Positions 46,630 to 58,830 of a stretch of DNA of 64,000 bases are shown here, piece after piece. This DNA comes from Cristatella mucedo. Lineage: Eukaryota; Bryozoa; Phylactolaemata; Cristatellidae. Position 1 is the first letter of the stretch. The number at the start of each line of letters is the position of its first letter. The position numbers and the translations under genes are program-made. The notes under the pieces were generated by a model that was given only the letters and a program-made list of their open reading frames with translations, searched no databases and was not told the origin of the DNA. The DNA is taken from positions 5,316,001-5,380,000 of the forward strand of contig WPIO01000024.1 in assembly GCA_009760855.2 (NCBI GenBank). The letters are read 5' to 3'.

Positions 46630-47240
46630 AACAATGCCACAAGGCAACAGCAGCTGACGATGAATATGACTGCAAGGCTAATTTGTAAACCCTAAGAGTC
46701 CGACCGCATGTTTCCTTTGCTGAAAGAGCTTGGATAGCTACTGTTTGATCAATAGATACAGAGCAAAGATGCTCAGATGCTGATCGCCTATGTCATCCAC
46801 TGCTAAGCTCCTTCATACCTAGCTGAACCACTGCACCAGTTTCAGCCTCCTCGTGCCGTGAGGTTTTTGATGGATAATAAACTATCTGTTCAACTCTTTT
46901 AATTAAACAGCATTGGCCATAGATGCTTTCGCTCTGTGGGTCATAAACTGTGGAACTCATTTCCAAAATTCTTACGCAACGACAACTACTCTCCTGCTAA
47001 CAACTATGGCACATTCTCTCAAGCCGTCCTGAGCTGCCACTTCTAGGCTACGACCTTCGTCAACTATTTCCTTGAATCGGCTACGCTTCTTACTTTCTCT
47101 TCACTTGCGCGAGATGAAGTCCGTTGGCTGCCAAATGCGTACTGGTTAGGCTCTGAGTAGGCTATACAAAACTCTCCTGCATAACAACAACATAGACTTT
47201 ATGGCATTGTGGAGGTAAATATGGAGAATCATTAAATTAA
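46630..47240 (+). mobile_element. Family B LINE 3' end copy B9
   Basis: Aligns from the CAGCTGACGATGAATATG block through the C-terminal coding block to the tail, with several indels. Confidence 0.78.
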
Positions 47241-47658
47241 ATTACTGCTGTGTCAACAAAAGTTTGTTTTCTGGTAGTCTTAGAAAGACTAGTAAACTAG
47301 AAAGAATGTTCCATAGGCCGGTGGGAGTGCAGTGGATGCTGTGGATAAGAAACGACTTAAATTACGTCTGAATTCTGATTGATCTCCGACGTAACTTCTG
47401 CCGTCTGACTGTAAATTACTGACTCTCATTTAGGGTTAGTTGCGAATGGTTTTGCTTTCTACGATTTTACTGTCCGCTTGATTAAATTACACGAGCTCGC
47501 ATTCAAGAGTACACATTTCAAAGTTTGAGTAGTCGAGTGGATGAAGCCCTAGTGCAAGCTGCTGCAGGAATTTTCCCTATCTGTACTTTTTCCACAGGAA
47601 AACGATGCACCAACCGTTCATGCCTGACCGAAGCTGACAAGCTGAGCCAGGAACTCAC
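47241..47658. other. Intron sequence, nothing recognised
   Basis: No assignable feature. Confidence 0.5.
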
Positions 47659-47918
47659 CAGGCAATCATATTCAGTTTCACGTTTGCATGCGCCGACGCA
47701 CTCTTCATGGCAGCACTGGTTCTCCTCGGGACCGAAGCAGCGTGCCCACCTTCCTACGTCATGGGCCGTGGTGCTGCCGTTACGGTTCAGGTCACAACTG
47801 CTGTGGCAGCGAATCACCGGCTGGCACTCGCTGGCCGCGGGGCCCCAGCAGTGCTTCTCCTCGGTGAGTGTGGCCGAAATCGTTCGGCACGACGAGTGAC
47901 ACACGTCAGCAGTACTGC
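47659..47918 (-). CDS. EGFR: ErbB receptor exon 3 of the visible set: first furin-like cysteine-rich domain
   Basis: This exon encodes the first half of the cysteine-rich domain that follows the first ligand-binding domain. After a CAATGCAG acceptor, two bases complete a cysteine codon. The reading gives V-C-H-S-S-C, H-C-W-G-P, C-Q-P-V-I-R-C-H-S-S-C, C-F-G-P-E-E-N-Q-C-C-H-E-E-C-V-G-A-C and Y-D-C-L. The C-W-G-x...C-Q and C-C-H-x-x-C-x-x-x-C boxes match ErbB domain II in order. It ends in phase 0 at a GTGAGT donor after D-C-L, a boundary also seen in vertebrate EGFR. Its 260 bases keep frame with both neighbours. An (AG)n tract begins about 80 bases upstream of the acceptor. Confidence 0.92.
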
Positions 47919-47998
47919 CTGCATTGACACGAGCAAGCAAAGCTTGACCACACGATCAGCGTGTGCCTCAAAGCTACGTCGGCATGTGACGGTGAAGC

Positions 47999-48000
47999 AA

Positions 48001-48056
<56 letters not shown>

Positions 48057-48232
48057 GGAGAGAGAGAGATAAAGAGATCGAGAGATGCATAGATAGCGAG
48101 ATCGAGAGAGACGGAGACGGAGACAGGATAAGACAGAAGGAGACAGAGACAGATGCGGAGACAGAGAGACAGGAAGATAGAGAGACAAAGACAGAGGTAG
48201 AGACAAAGACAGAGGCAGAGGCAGAGTGGGGG
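47999..48232. repeat. AG microsatellite grading into GAGACAG repeats (CT-rich on the gene strand)
   Basis: A pure AG run at 47999-48050 is followed by degenerate GAGA, AGAGAC and GACAGAG units to about 48232. On the gene strand this is a long pyrimidine tract just upstream of the exon at 47659-47918. Confidence 0.92.
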
Positions 48233-49539
48233 AGGGGCATGCTGACTGCTATATCAAGTTATCCATCACAGAGTTAAAATGTCATTTCTCTGACTCAGTC
48301 TGATACTAACGGTCGGGTGTTATTAAATGCAAGACTTGCGATTGCCAGACTGTAAACGTCTTAAATAAACGCAATGCTTCTGCAGAAAAAAGCTCTGCGA
48401 CGCAAGATTGGACTAAAAGAGATGGTCAAGAATCTAACGGCATTCTAACTAAAAATTGCCGTCGAAATATCAAACGGCAGGAGTATCTGCAAACAGCATC
48501 GTGTTGCGCTAAGACTGGTAGCATATACACACACGTGCACGCACGCACGCACACACACACAAACACACCTCACATAAAGTATGCGCATTTACAAACGCAG
48601 ACTGACAAGTTATGAACACATTAGCACCTTGCAACAAAAACAAAGTCTCAAAATTGGTGAACCTACTGGCCAGAGGAGTGCATAGTGTGCGAGTACCGAA
48701 CCGTTATCTGCAACGCTTACCAATGTAGCAGATATCCGTCCTGATCTACACTACGAGTTATATCTCTCAAAGTAAAGACAACTGCTCATGACCGCGGTAG
48801 TAGGGGTCCTTGCGGGCTTAGATGGTGTACAATTAAAGAACATAACCTCACAGATGAATTCACTCAAGTATATTCTCCGTTGAGGTCTTACAATGACGAA
48901 ATAAACTATTCTGGCTCGTGTTTGACTTGCTTTCACGCAGGGCCACTAAAAGCTCTGAAGACAATTATAGGTGTCACTTGCAATTGCAGCATAGAACCAA
49001 GGCCACAACCAACAAGACTGCCCCTTTTAACCACCAGCTTCACCTATTTCATTCACTTCAATGGGGAATTTACAAAATCTCAGTCAAAATTCATTGTTCG
49101 AGTCTCTTACTCAACCAGACACGCGTTGGGCAATATTCAGAATGATTATCCAGGAGTCTCCAAATGCTTTCCTCTCAGGAGAAAATCTGTTAGCGCCACG
49201 ACATGAATTTAGTTGACTAGATGGTGTGCTAAATTCTCACCACTTCTGTATGACTCTCAAGTCTTAGCCAAAGTCCTATTCCAGTGATAAAGCTGAAACT
49301 ATATTGGTTTATAAATTCCCTAGTGATAAAGAGTTTTGCAGCCAATATCTTCATCTTCAATTTCGAGCCCACATGGCTTGGCTATAGGCTTGCCCTACAT
49401 CCAATATTTAATTTTCTCTTGTAAGTTTGGAGGCTGAGATAATTAACCATCTGTAGTTCAAAACTTGTCAATGTAGGCAGTTATGACTTTAGTTCACGGT
49501 AGTGATCACATATATCAAAAAGAGATAATTAGTACTCAC
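48233..49539. other. Intron sequence with a short CA repeat
   Basis: A CA/CG-type repeat lies at 48526-48566. Nothing else was recognised in this 1.3 kb. Confidence 0.5.
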
Positions 49540-49680
49540 ATGTCAGTGACTGGTTGTTCGCCGATCGACTGTATATAGTCTGTGATTGAAGTGAGAATAG
49601 GTGCTGCCAGTCCACAGAACTGAAAGTGTGGCACGAGAGAACTCCATTCATTATTAGTCCCACATTGCCGTTGGAAATCT
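49540..49680 (-). CDS. EGFR: ErbB receptor exon 2 of the visible set: end of first L domain
   Basis: This exon encodes the C-terminal turn of the first ligand-binding L domain. The acceptor is a CTACTTTTTCCAG. Two bases complete a glutamate codon, then come I-S-N-G-N-V-G-L-I-M-N, then L-S-C-H-T-F-S-S-V-D-W-Q. The E-I-x-x-G-x-V-x-x-x-x-N...L-C/S-C...V-D-W pattern is the standard end of an L domain. It ends S-L-T plus one base at a consensus GTGAGT donor. Its 141 bases are in phase with both neighbours. The intron to the next exon is 1.6 kb. Confidence 0.88.
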
Positions 49681-51239
49681 CTGGAAAAAGTAGCATCAAG
49701 TCAAGTTCCACGCGTACTGATTAGTAAGCCAGGCATTCGAAAAATACGTTAGCAAGCTGCATCACATTAAGCAGGCAACTCCTCAAAATGACAAAAAGTG
49801 TCATCGAATTTCCCGTAAAGCAAGATGAAGGCTGAACAGCTTCGTGAATACATCAATGCTAATCTCTCGTCCTGCATCTATATGAGTCTTGATGTGAGGC
49901 ACTGACATTGTGCCTAGCATTTATCCGTTATGAGATCCAGCAGGTGAAGAATTACAAGCTCTTGTATTAATGCAACAGCATTGTCAGAATGCACGGAAAT
50001 ATGCGCCATCTTTGTTGTACAAGCTGGGCTACGGTTGAGATTCCTATAGATCCTCAACAATTACGATCAAAAGCCAAGACATTCTAAAAAAAAGTGTGCT
50101 CAAGCTAAGAAAGGAAATAGACGAATGGATGAAGGCAGGGATAGTGTTTGCACAATTCGTCCAGTTCGTGAAGGCAAGGCAAATGCTACCAGCATTTCTT
50201 ACAGCACATGCGTATTAGGAAAATGCAGAACAACGAAAGAAATAGAATGGAGAAATAGTTCCTCTCGATTAGCGTAACTGAATGCATGACTATCAGCATA
50301 TTTCAATGACTTACTGATGCCGAGCTGCAACCATTGACTTTGCTGAGGTCGGCGACCTAAAACCATTTCTGCAAACTAGGCAGCTTGGCGCAAACTCTCG
50401 AACAGCAGCCATTAAAGCCTTGCTTCGCTTGTTAAGGCTGTCAGTAGAAGCATGCAGGGTTGGTATGGTCTTGCTTATTCGTGTACCCAAGTAAGCTAGG
50501 ATAGTGTGGTAAGCCACAGCTGCATGTCACTGCTGAAGAGTGATCATTGCATACATGGACGTAATTTTCCGCAAGTCATTGCCGAATTTCGCGTTTGAGG
50601 TTTGATTTTACTGTGATGCAGGCAACACGTGTTGGTCAGGAATAGTATAGAATAGAGCTGGAGATCCAAACAGATCTGCACGACAGTAGGAAGTCCGCAA
50701 CATTTCTTCTCTGCACTTCGTTCGTAAACTGTCGCGGAAATCTGCTTCTTTTTCCTAATCAGCTAGCAAGAGTTGACAGCCGGCTACTATATTATGCCAG
50801 GCTCGAGGACCTATACATACTTGTGTGGTACATTATGAATCTTTGCCAATCCTAACCAAACTACCAGCATGCCAGAAAACAGGCACAGCTCCTTCCTAAG
50901 ATTTCTGAAAAATTCATTTTTAAAAAAGTTGTTAACTGTTTTTAGTTTTCAAAAACCAACTGCTAACATCTATTTTTATGATTGTTTACCCTTTGTCAAT
51001 AATTTTTCAGTCAATATCTTATTTTTTTAATGAACGCCGTTTTATTGTAAATATTCTGCGATGTGTTCTAATCGGGCATTTTTACTTCTTGTAATGCGAT
51101 TTCCAGAAGACAAGTTCATTAAGTAACTTTCGCGAGTGACGCGATCTTAAATTTGTGCACAATTTGTGTTGCCGAAAATCCTATTTCAACGTCCGTTGAT
51201 ATTAGTTTAATGGGTATAATTGCGATGTTCAATTTTTGG
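49681..51239. other. Intron sequence, nothing recognised
   Basis: 1.56 kb with no supported exon or repeat family. Confidence 0.5.
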
Positions 51240-52117
51240 TCATTTTAAGTGAGCTGGCCAGAGTTCTTGAAGAGCTTGAATTCGGCCGTGAACTACTGGA
51301 AACTGTTCCGCCCTCCGGCTGCGATTGATGATCCTTATTTTTAAAGCACAAACATTTAATTCATCTTGAAGGGAAAAGTTAACCCTTTTAGCATCATTTG
51401 ATAGCTGCTCGAGGAAAACTTCTACAGCATTGACTCCGTACCAACGAAACTCTAGATTTTCTGCAAAATTTAGCGCCGTTTTTTGAGGCGACAGATGGAT
51501 CGTTGATATTTGCAAGATGTTAATGAAATCCTTTTCCAATCGCTCTTCAATGTGAAAATTCAAATTTTCGATAAGCTTTGTACTAATGTCATTTTTCAGG
51601 ATTGAGAGCTAGTTTAACGTGAATTTTAAAGTTGAGTCGGCACTCATCAACGTCTCGTCTTCGAAACTTGGATTCTCAAGGGAACGTATGACAGGTTTTG
51701 TTGCCGTCAAATAAGTTTTAAGAAAGTCACAATCCAATGTCTCGCGTTTTCCGGTGCCTTGAACTAGGTTAGTGGCTCGCGGATGGTGATTTCTTTCTTA
51801 ATAGCCGCTCTCACGTTATTGGGAAAGAGTTCCACGGCGTCTTCACGTCAAGATGCAGTTCAATCTTGCACCCCAACTCAGCTTCTACATTGGAAGGAAA
51901 GACATTATTTTGAACAGCTGAATGGTGTTTTGATGGATTTAACAAGCTTGCGTGCTTTCGTTTGCAGATCTGAGTAATTGATGTCTGCTTGTAATGTATC
52001 TTCGTTGAGCATTTCCAACGTTGTACCTGCATCAGCGTAGTCCATTAAGTCAATATCATCACAATCTAGGTTTAAATCGTCCATGTTAGTACTTTTCTTT
52101 TGCAAAGTGTCACACAC
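51240..52117 (-). pseudogene. Decayed coding region of unknown family
   Basis: Three minus-strand open stretches follow one another with only a few breaks: 52117-51905 (acidic, D-D-L-N-L-D-C-D-D-I-D-L), a frame around 51740-51605 (V-I-R-S-L-E-N-P-S-F-E-D-E-T-L) and 51563-51240 (F-H-I-E-E-R-L-E-K-D-F-I-N-I). Together they read like a mostly helical protein of about 290 residues, interrupted by a stop near 51613 and at least one frameshift. I recognise no domain. It may be an old transposon or retroelement protein, or a processed pseudogene. Confidence 0.4.
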
Positions 52118-53290
52118 TGCAATGTGCAGTCCATTGTTTTAAGCAGAACTGCCCTACGAAATCGATGTGGCTAACACGTTTCTTATTTACTGCATCTCTT
52201 TCCTAAGTAGATCCCACCAATAGATACTCTATTTTAATTTGAAAACGCAGTATGCTTTTCATACATTTGATCGTATCGAGAGCAGTGTACAAACCGAATA
52301 TGCAAACAAGACCGTCCAAATGTATGCTTATCTCAGCTGTAATGAATTTTGACTCCGAAGAATCTGCGACCTCTCATTGTTGCGTATACATCCAGTCTCG
52401 CTAAACTTTACTCCTCTCTCGAGTTTTCCCTTTATGTAGGCAATCGTTTTTTCTTTCTCTTTTCTTCGTAAAAATCATGCACCAGCTTAGTCACGTCTCT
52501 TTCGTTCGCTGTTAAATCCGTCCCATATTATTGATTGCCATAGATTTTTCTTTCTAGTAATAGCTCTAGCCGATAATTCATCAGTAGTCAGATGGATAGA
52601 TCATCTGCTTCAGATTCTTTCGCCAAAGGAAGTCGGCAATCTTTTGCTGTTCGCTGGCTCGTCCGTGGATGGACACCCTCCAGCAGGTTTATCAAATAAA
52701 TTCCGCGAATTCTCAGATGATTCTTCAGTGGTGTGGAAGAGTTTCCGGAACATTTGACGATTTTATCGCACCGTCCATTGAACTTCCAGCTCTTCCTTAA
52801 TTGGATATTTCCATTTTGCTGGCGCCTTCAAAAACTGAAGACTCGGCTGAGAAGAACATCGACATTTTTGACGCCACAGAACCAATTTAATTAATAGAAG
52901 TTAATTTTTGAAATTTTCACTTTAATTTAAGTTTGGCTGATTTCATTGAATTAATATAACAAATCACTAAGAAATTCAAAAGATATTAAAAAATCTCGTT
53001 TTCAGTTGCAATTGTTCATGTCCATAATGAACGTTGGAATTTGGATTCAAATGTCGTTTAATTTCAAAAGCTCCATTACAAACTGTAAAAGTTAGTAAAA
53101 CATCTGTTTTCTTTTTTTACTTTTAGGCGATAGGCAGCGATTTTGCTAATATTGTTGCAACAGTTACCAAAAACCCTATTCTGCACTCTGGCTACATTTT
53201 CCATAGCTGAACTGAGACAGAAAGACAGGTTTTGGTTGGTTTTAAGGTCCTCCCTAAAGATTACTGACATCTGAATGTTCATTTTAAGAT
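52118..53290. other. AT-rich intron sequence, nothing recognised
   Basis: No supported feature in 1.17 kb. It may contain more of the decayed region to its left. Confidence 0.5.
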
Positions 53291-53800
53291 GCAATAATAA
53301 CAATATAAAACTGATATAGCACCCTCAGGTAACTCAATCTCTGTCCAGGCATTATACATTTTCTGCAAAGGAAGCGAGATCGATTGGTTAGTAGTAACAT
53401 CGATAAATAACAAGAATAGCATTTTTCTTGACATTCGCAAGGTCTGCATGCAAGTTCGGTTAGTGGCAGCATGCAGTGTCAGCCATCATGAACACATAAA
53501 GGACGATACACAGGGATCAACTATATGCTGCGATAAATAGATGCGTTGTCACTTTCTTTTTAAATTTGGCTAAGTCAGGTGATGTAGTGACAAAAGTTGG
53601 GAGTGAGAATCAGGCTTCGGGAGTAAACGAACTAACAAGGTGGTCTCCAAAGGATATGAGGCTCGTAAAAGGTACAGGTAAATGCATTACATTACACTGC
53701 AATTACATTCCAAAAAGCAGGTGATACAAAGCTTAGCTTGGTTGGGAGTAGATCTAATAGCTTGGCAGGAGCCAAACAATGAAACGACCTAAAAGTGAGT
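53291..53800 (-). mobile_element. Family A LINE copy A11, minus strand 3' part
   Basis: (AAT)n, the reversed terminal stem (TAGCACCCTCAGGTAACTCA), the untranslated region and the end-of-coding block, with small insertions. Confidence 0.72.
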
Positions 53801-54412
53801 TTGAGTTAGGTTGAGTTGAGTATAAGTGAGTTAAAAATGGTTTTAACGTTTTCTCGCTAAGCCAAATCGAATCGATGGCTTCGTGAAGCTTTCTGTGGAT
53901 TCAAGCTGACTGCACACAAGGGACGAAACGCAGACACCGATGGGTTTTCAACACTCCCGTATTCCACAGTCGCTCGGAGTGCTACACCGCACGGCCGCTC
54001 TGACCTCCGTATATATAATATAACCCGCAGTCACACGAATCTTTTTGTGGAAATGGCACTGGTATAGCAGTTCGCTTGTTTATAGCTGCCATTCGTGCCA
54101 TACCGTTGGGGACTATTGCAAGAGAATGCTGCCCGTGCACAATCACATGAAATCTCGTGAGTAAACTTGTAACGCTATTTTTTTAAATATGGAATTAAAA
54201 CTATAGCTGCACAAGCTCTTTGTAGAAATAACAGCTGTATTGCAGTTCGTATGTTTTAGGCTGCCACACGTGCTCAAATAACCCGTTGCTACCCGTTGCT
54301 ATAGCTACCAGTTGCTATAGCGACGAGAGTGCCCGAGAGTGGTTGCAGGGAAACTTGGCAGGTGAAATTCAGGCAAGAAATTTTCCATAATTTGGAATCC
54401 AATCACGTCTTT
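53801..54412. other. Intron sequence, nothing recognised
   Basis: No assignable feature. Confidence 0.5.
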
Positions 54413-54625
54413 CTTAGGGGATGTCGCGACTTCATCTAAAGTGAGTTCAAGGCTTTGGAAGCATACGAACTAATGGTACGATCTCCAGCAGATTTGACGT
54501 AAGTATTTGGTATAGGTAAACCATTGGATTCAGAAAAGCCGGTGGTACGACGCTTAGCGTGGCAGGGGATTAGATCTTGATGGGTGATTGATTAGATCTT
54601 GCTGGAGCCAAAGAATGAACGAACC
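54413..54625 (-). mobile_element. Family A LINE fragment, minus strand, end-of-coding block
   Basis: The reversed segment GCATACGAACTAATGGTACG to GAGCCAAAGAATGAAC, without a tail. It lies head-to-head with the following forward copy. Confidence 0.65.
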
Positions 54626-55350
54626 TCGAATGTCAAGTCTCCCTACTTTCTGCTAAATAGCATTGCTAAAACTTGACCTTGCTTAGACAAGTATACTACA
54701 TTTAAATGTATCTAGGCATTTGTGAAGTTCCCGTCACGACGTCTGTAACTCACTGCTAGCAGGCCTACCACCTCAAGCAATATATAGCTCTATGTGAGTG
54801 CACATATCTGCATACTAGCTTGTCTGTCGTGAGCAACCCAGATGTTCCATTATCCACTTCCTGTTAACTAGCACTTGCTCTCAACCTAGCGGCATATTGA
54901 CTTCAAGGTTTTATTGCTTACTTTCAGGTCCATATATGGTTTAGCTCTAGACTAACTATCTGCAAACTACTCTGCAACCAGGCCAGGCATCCAACCACCC
55001 ACTTTTCTTACTGGTATCGTTTACCTGTGCCTCGAACCAACCTCAAATAATTTCGAGACCGTGTCTCTAGTTCGTTTGCTCACAAAGCCTAGGATTCACT
55101 CTCGACTGACGATAGAGCCCCCTTCGTGGATGATACTTAAAAAGAAAGCAAAAAAGCACTTCTGCTTGTCGCAGCTTTTGCTGCTTCCTACTCTTGCATA
55201 GTTTGTGTGCTGCCACTGTGCATGTGTGCTGCCACTGTGCATGTCACCACTAAAAATATGGTAACGCTCCCATTCCAGCACGTGCAAAGACCTTAGAACA
55301 AGATTCAATTTCTAAGGGTGCTATACCCATTTATTATTATTATTGCTAGT
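54626..55350 (+). mobile_element. Family A LINE copy, forward, C-terminal part and 3' tail
   Basis: It aligns from CTACTTTCTGCTAAATAGCATTGC through the C-terminal block to a degenerate stem and ATT repeats. It repeats, in the opposite orientation, part of the neighbouring fragment. Confidence 0.7.
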
Positions 55351-55376
55351 ATTATTATTAGCATTACTATTATCCT

Positions 55377-55502
<126 letters not shown>

Positions 55503-55954
55503 CGCGACAGCTTGGCTCCTTCGTACCTAGCTGAACTGCTGCATCAGTTTCAGCCTGTTCGCGCCCTCAGGTCCTGTGTGGACAATAAATTAGCTGTCCC
55601 ATTCCTCCGCTTAAGGACAGTTGGCGACAGAAGCTTTAGCTCTGCAGGTTCTAGACTGTGGAACTCGCTTCCACAATTCTTACGCAACGACAACTACTCT
55701 CCAACTGCCGACTACGGCAAATCTTTTTCAGCGGTCCTGAACTGCTACTTCTATGCTACTCACTACCTCAACAGCTCTCCTGACTCTGCTATGCTTCCCA
55801 CTTTCTCTTTGTTGCGTGAGACGAAGTCTTTTGGCTACCGAATGCGTACCGAAAGCCGCTTAGGCTGTAAGGGCGCTATACAAAACTCTCCTGCGTAACA
55901 CCCACATGGTCTTTATGACTTTGTGGAGTTATTGACGGAGATACATTACATTAC

Positions 55955-55960
<6 letters not shown>
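55503..55960 (+). mobile_element. Family B LINE 3' end copy B10, well preserved
   Basis: This fragment has an open C-terminal frame ([29 protein letters not shown]) and a tail GAGATACATTACATTACAT. It is bracketed by TA microsatellites. It is among the least mutated B fragments and is probably young. Confidence 0.87.
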
Positions 55961-56032
<72 letters not shown>

Positions 56033-56108
56033 GCGAGCGTTTGAGTTTCCGTGTGTGTGTGTGTGTGTGTGCGTGTATGTGTGTTCGTGTTTGCGTGTGT
56101 GTATTCAA
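55955..56108. repeat. TA then TG microsatellite
   Basis: About 75 bases of interrupted TA, then TG/TGCG repeats. Confidence 0.92.
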
Positions 56109-56214
56109 AGCTACAAACAATGACTAACCAGGCAAGGGAGACACCTTTTCAGAAGCAGTAGCTGCGAGTCGGAACTTTCTACCTTGCAACAAAAGCTATC
56201 TGCTCTTTTGCTAT

Positions 56215-56282
56215 TGAATTTCAGGGATATCGTTACGGAAGTCGGGAAAGAGTTCCTGGCTTTAGGAGCATACGAACGTGTG
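56215..56282 (-). mobile_element. Small family A LINE fragment
   Basis: The reversed end-of-coding block GGAAGTCGGGAAAGAGTTCC...GGAGCATACGAACG only. Confidence 0.5.
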
Positions 56283-57507
56283 TACATACTTTTTGACTTT
56301 GTGGAATTCACTAAAACAACGAATAAAAAAGTCACAGCTCACTTTTTTTACTAGAGGATTTGTTTACATTTAATTTGTTATTTTTCAATGCTACACTCGC
56401 TAAAAATATTACTAATTGCAAATTCGTAAAAGGAAGCTGTACACATCAAGTGGCCACTGGTAGAGAAAGCAATTAAAAGCGCTCGTCGTAGTAGGGAAGC
56501 CAGTCAGCAAGTCCTTGTCACCCTTGGACAAATCTAAAGGCATGCCTCACTCAGAATTGACCGGGTAATCATGCAATATTCGTATGGTTGGCTGCCCCTG
56601 GAAAGGTACAGGTGAAATTCTTCTTTGCCTAACTTTGGCTAGCCAGCGGACTGATTGCAAAACGCCAACATTATTCTAAATGTTTTGATATAAAAGTTAC
56701 AATGCTAGTTATTTTCGTGAGAAAAGTCTATATTTCTGGCTTTGAGAAAACTATCTCTTTCTTTGCACTTCACTGATTATGAAAGGAAGCATTTCAATTT
56801 TATGGTGATGAAATGCACACGGTTTGCAGATATAAACACGCAAAGGATAATGCACGGGGACCTAGCCATTTTTGCGACAATTCTTGATTTTGTAAATTTT
56901 TTTTTAATGGCGTAAAGTCAGACTACGTTACGTCAGTAGCCAGTAAGTACTATGCTGTGGCACCTTAGAAATTAAGTTCACGGTCTGCGATGGATTTGCG
57001 TTGGTTAGAGGCAAAGTTAAAATATAGAAATAGAGCATAGTTAAAATATGGAACAGAGTTCCTGATCTCTGGCCTTGCTTTAGACTTCTAGAAGTCACTG
57101 CTTGCAGGTCATATGCATCCATGTACTGATTTCTAGAAAGAGCTTTCAATACCTAATTTTCCTATCAATCACATGGGAACACTTAAAACAAAACCTGATT
57201 ACGTAGAATCACTGGCTTTGCAGACGGATGAGCCTCATGCTCTATTTTTGCTGGCAGCCCACTTAGACATAAGCACGAGGACCGAGCACGACGAGCCACG
57301 GCCACCTTCAGCCTTTTATTCCAAGGAATAGAGTAACACGCCACTGGTCGAGGGCTGCAGTCCAGTCAGCTTTAGAAAGTTTGGCCACCCCGAGATATTT
57401 AGAGTACGTAGTTCAAGCATCAAGTACCTTTAGATCTATAAGCCTGACATACGAAAAACGTATCGACAACAGACTGCTACAGCCGTCGTGGCACACTTTG
57501 AACCTAC
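56283..57507. other. Intron sequence, nothing recognised
   Basis: 1.2 kb with no supported feature. Confidence 0.5.
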
Positions 57508-57870
57508 CCCTAAGCGAGCTGAGCTGAAGATGTCGTAGCTTTGCATTAGACTTGATCAGTAGGCTGAAGCTCGAGTTGTACTCATTTACGACATTGTCAG
57601 ACAGCAGCTGCCTGCCACGAATTATCCTCAGACCACTCAGTGGAAGTACGTCCATGCTCGTCTCGTACACGAGCACGTAGCCCTTGACTTCGCGGATTTC
57701 CCGCAAGAAACTGAAATTGAAGTTTGATTGGTCGTCGGCAGGCATAACGATCTCCAGATTGCTCAGTACGTAGTGGCAATGGGTATACATGGCCTTGTAA
57801 TCCAAGTAGAGAGCAGTGGCATTCTTGCCTGTGCTGAAGCCCTGTGCAGTGCCAGCACAAGTTTCGAACA
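57508..57870 (-). CDS. EGFR: ErbB receptor exon 1 of the visible set: first ligand-binding L domain
   Basis: This exon encodes most of the first extracellular ligand-binding L domain. After a CCCTCTATTGCAG acceptor, two bases complete a codon. The reading gives F-E-T-C-A-G-T, then Y-T-H-C-H-Y-V-L-S-N-L-E-I-V, F-N-F-S-F-L-R-E-I-R-E-V-K-G-Y-V-L-V and L-S-G-L-R-I-I-R-G-R-Q-L-L. The C-x-V-x-x-x-N-L-E-I, F-L-x-x-I-x-E-V-x-G-Y-V-L and L-R-I-I-R-G boxes match EGFR closely and in order. It ends with one base of a glutamate codon at a GGTAGGT donor. The 363-base exon covers what is two exons in vertebrate EGFR. N-A-T, N-F-S and N-S-S glycosylation sites are present. The exon with the signal peptide is not visible upstream. 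Confidence 0.94.
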
Positions 57871-58002
57871 CTGCAATAGAGGGCAAGACAAGCAAGTTAA
57901 ATGGACACCAAGCTTGAAACAGTGGCTAATCGTACGCAGACAATGCAGAAATGCAATGAAAGTACAAGAAAAATAATGCTGTCAAGAGACATAGATAGTG
58001 CA

Positions 58003-58013
58003 AGAGAGAGAGG

Positions 58014-58088
<75 letters not shown>
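58003..58088. repeat. AG microsatellite (CT on the gene strand)
   Basis: About 40 nearly pure GA units. On the gene strand it is a pyrimidine tract ending about 130 bases upstream of the acceptor of the exon at 57508-57870. Confidence 0.95.
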
Positions 58089-58089
<1 letters not shown>

Positions 58090-58098
58090 CAGATTGAC

Positions 58099-58830
58099 AA
58101 TAATAATAATACACTTGATAAAGGCACCCTCAAAGAACTCAATCTCATTCTATGTGCTTTACATTTGCTGCAAAGGGAAACGCAATTGATGGTGAGTAAT
58201 ATCATGCTTGGTAAACAACATGAATAACATGGTTAGGGGTGACATGCACAGGGTCAGTGTGCAAATGTGGTTAGAGCCAGCATGCGCAGTGTCAGCACGC
58301 ATAGGCACATGAAGGACGAATCACTAAATGCTGTCCTAATAAGATATGGTTTTAAGTTATTTTTAAATGTGGTCAAGTCAGGGGATGTTCTGACGCAAGT
58401 CGGGAGGGAGTTCCAGGCTTTGGGAGCAAACGAACTAAATGCACGGTCTCCAAAGGATTTGAGGTTTGTACGAGGTATTGGTAAACTGTTGGATTCCGAG
58501 AGGCAGGTGGTACGATGCTCGGCCTAGTGGGGGAGCAGATCTTGATTGATGGGCTGGAGCCAGAGAATGAAGTGACCGGTTGCTTGACTGGCAGCCAGTG
58601 CAGGTCGGCTAGAAGTGGTGTGACGTGGCAACTGAGAAGCCTATGGCAGGCAAGCCTAGCTGCAAATTTTTGCAAATTTGTATGCCCCTGAGTGCACAAG
58701 CCGGTAGGCCATTAAGCTGCGAGTTACAGAAGTCTAGACGGGATTTCAATAATGCATGTACTAACATATATGTGGTATCCTTATCTAAACAAGCCCAAAT
58801 TTTAGCAATGTGGGAGATAGAAAGTGGGTG
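58099..58830 (-). mobile_element. Family A LINE copy A13, minus strand 3' part
   Basis: (AAT)n, the reversed terminal stem, a complete 3' untranslated region, the end-of-coding block and part of the connection region. It lies immediately beside the AG microsatellite. Confidence 0.82.

Noticed and set aside
47525-47899. Plus-strand frame of 124 codons
   Set aside because: It is antisense to the well-supported receptor exon at 47659-47918.
54413-55350. Twin-priming inversion of a single family A insertion
   Set aside because: The reversed and forward pieces cover overlapping parts of the element, so two separate copies explain them better.
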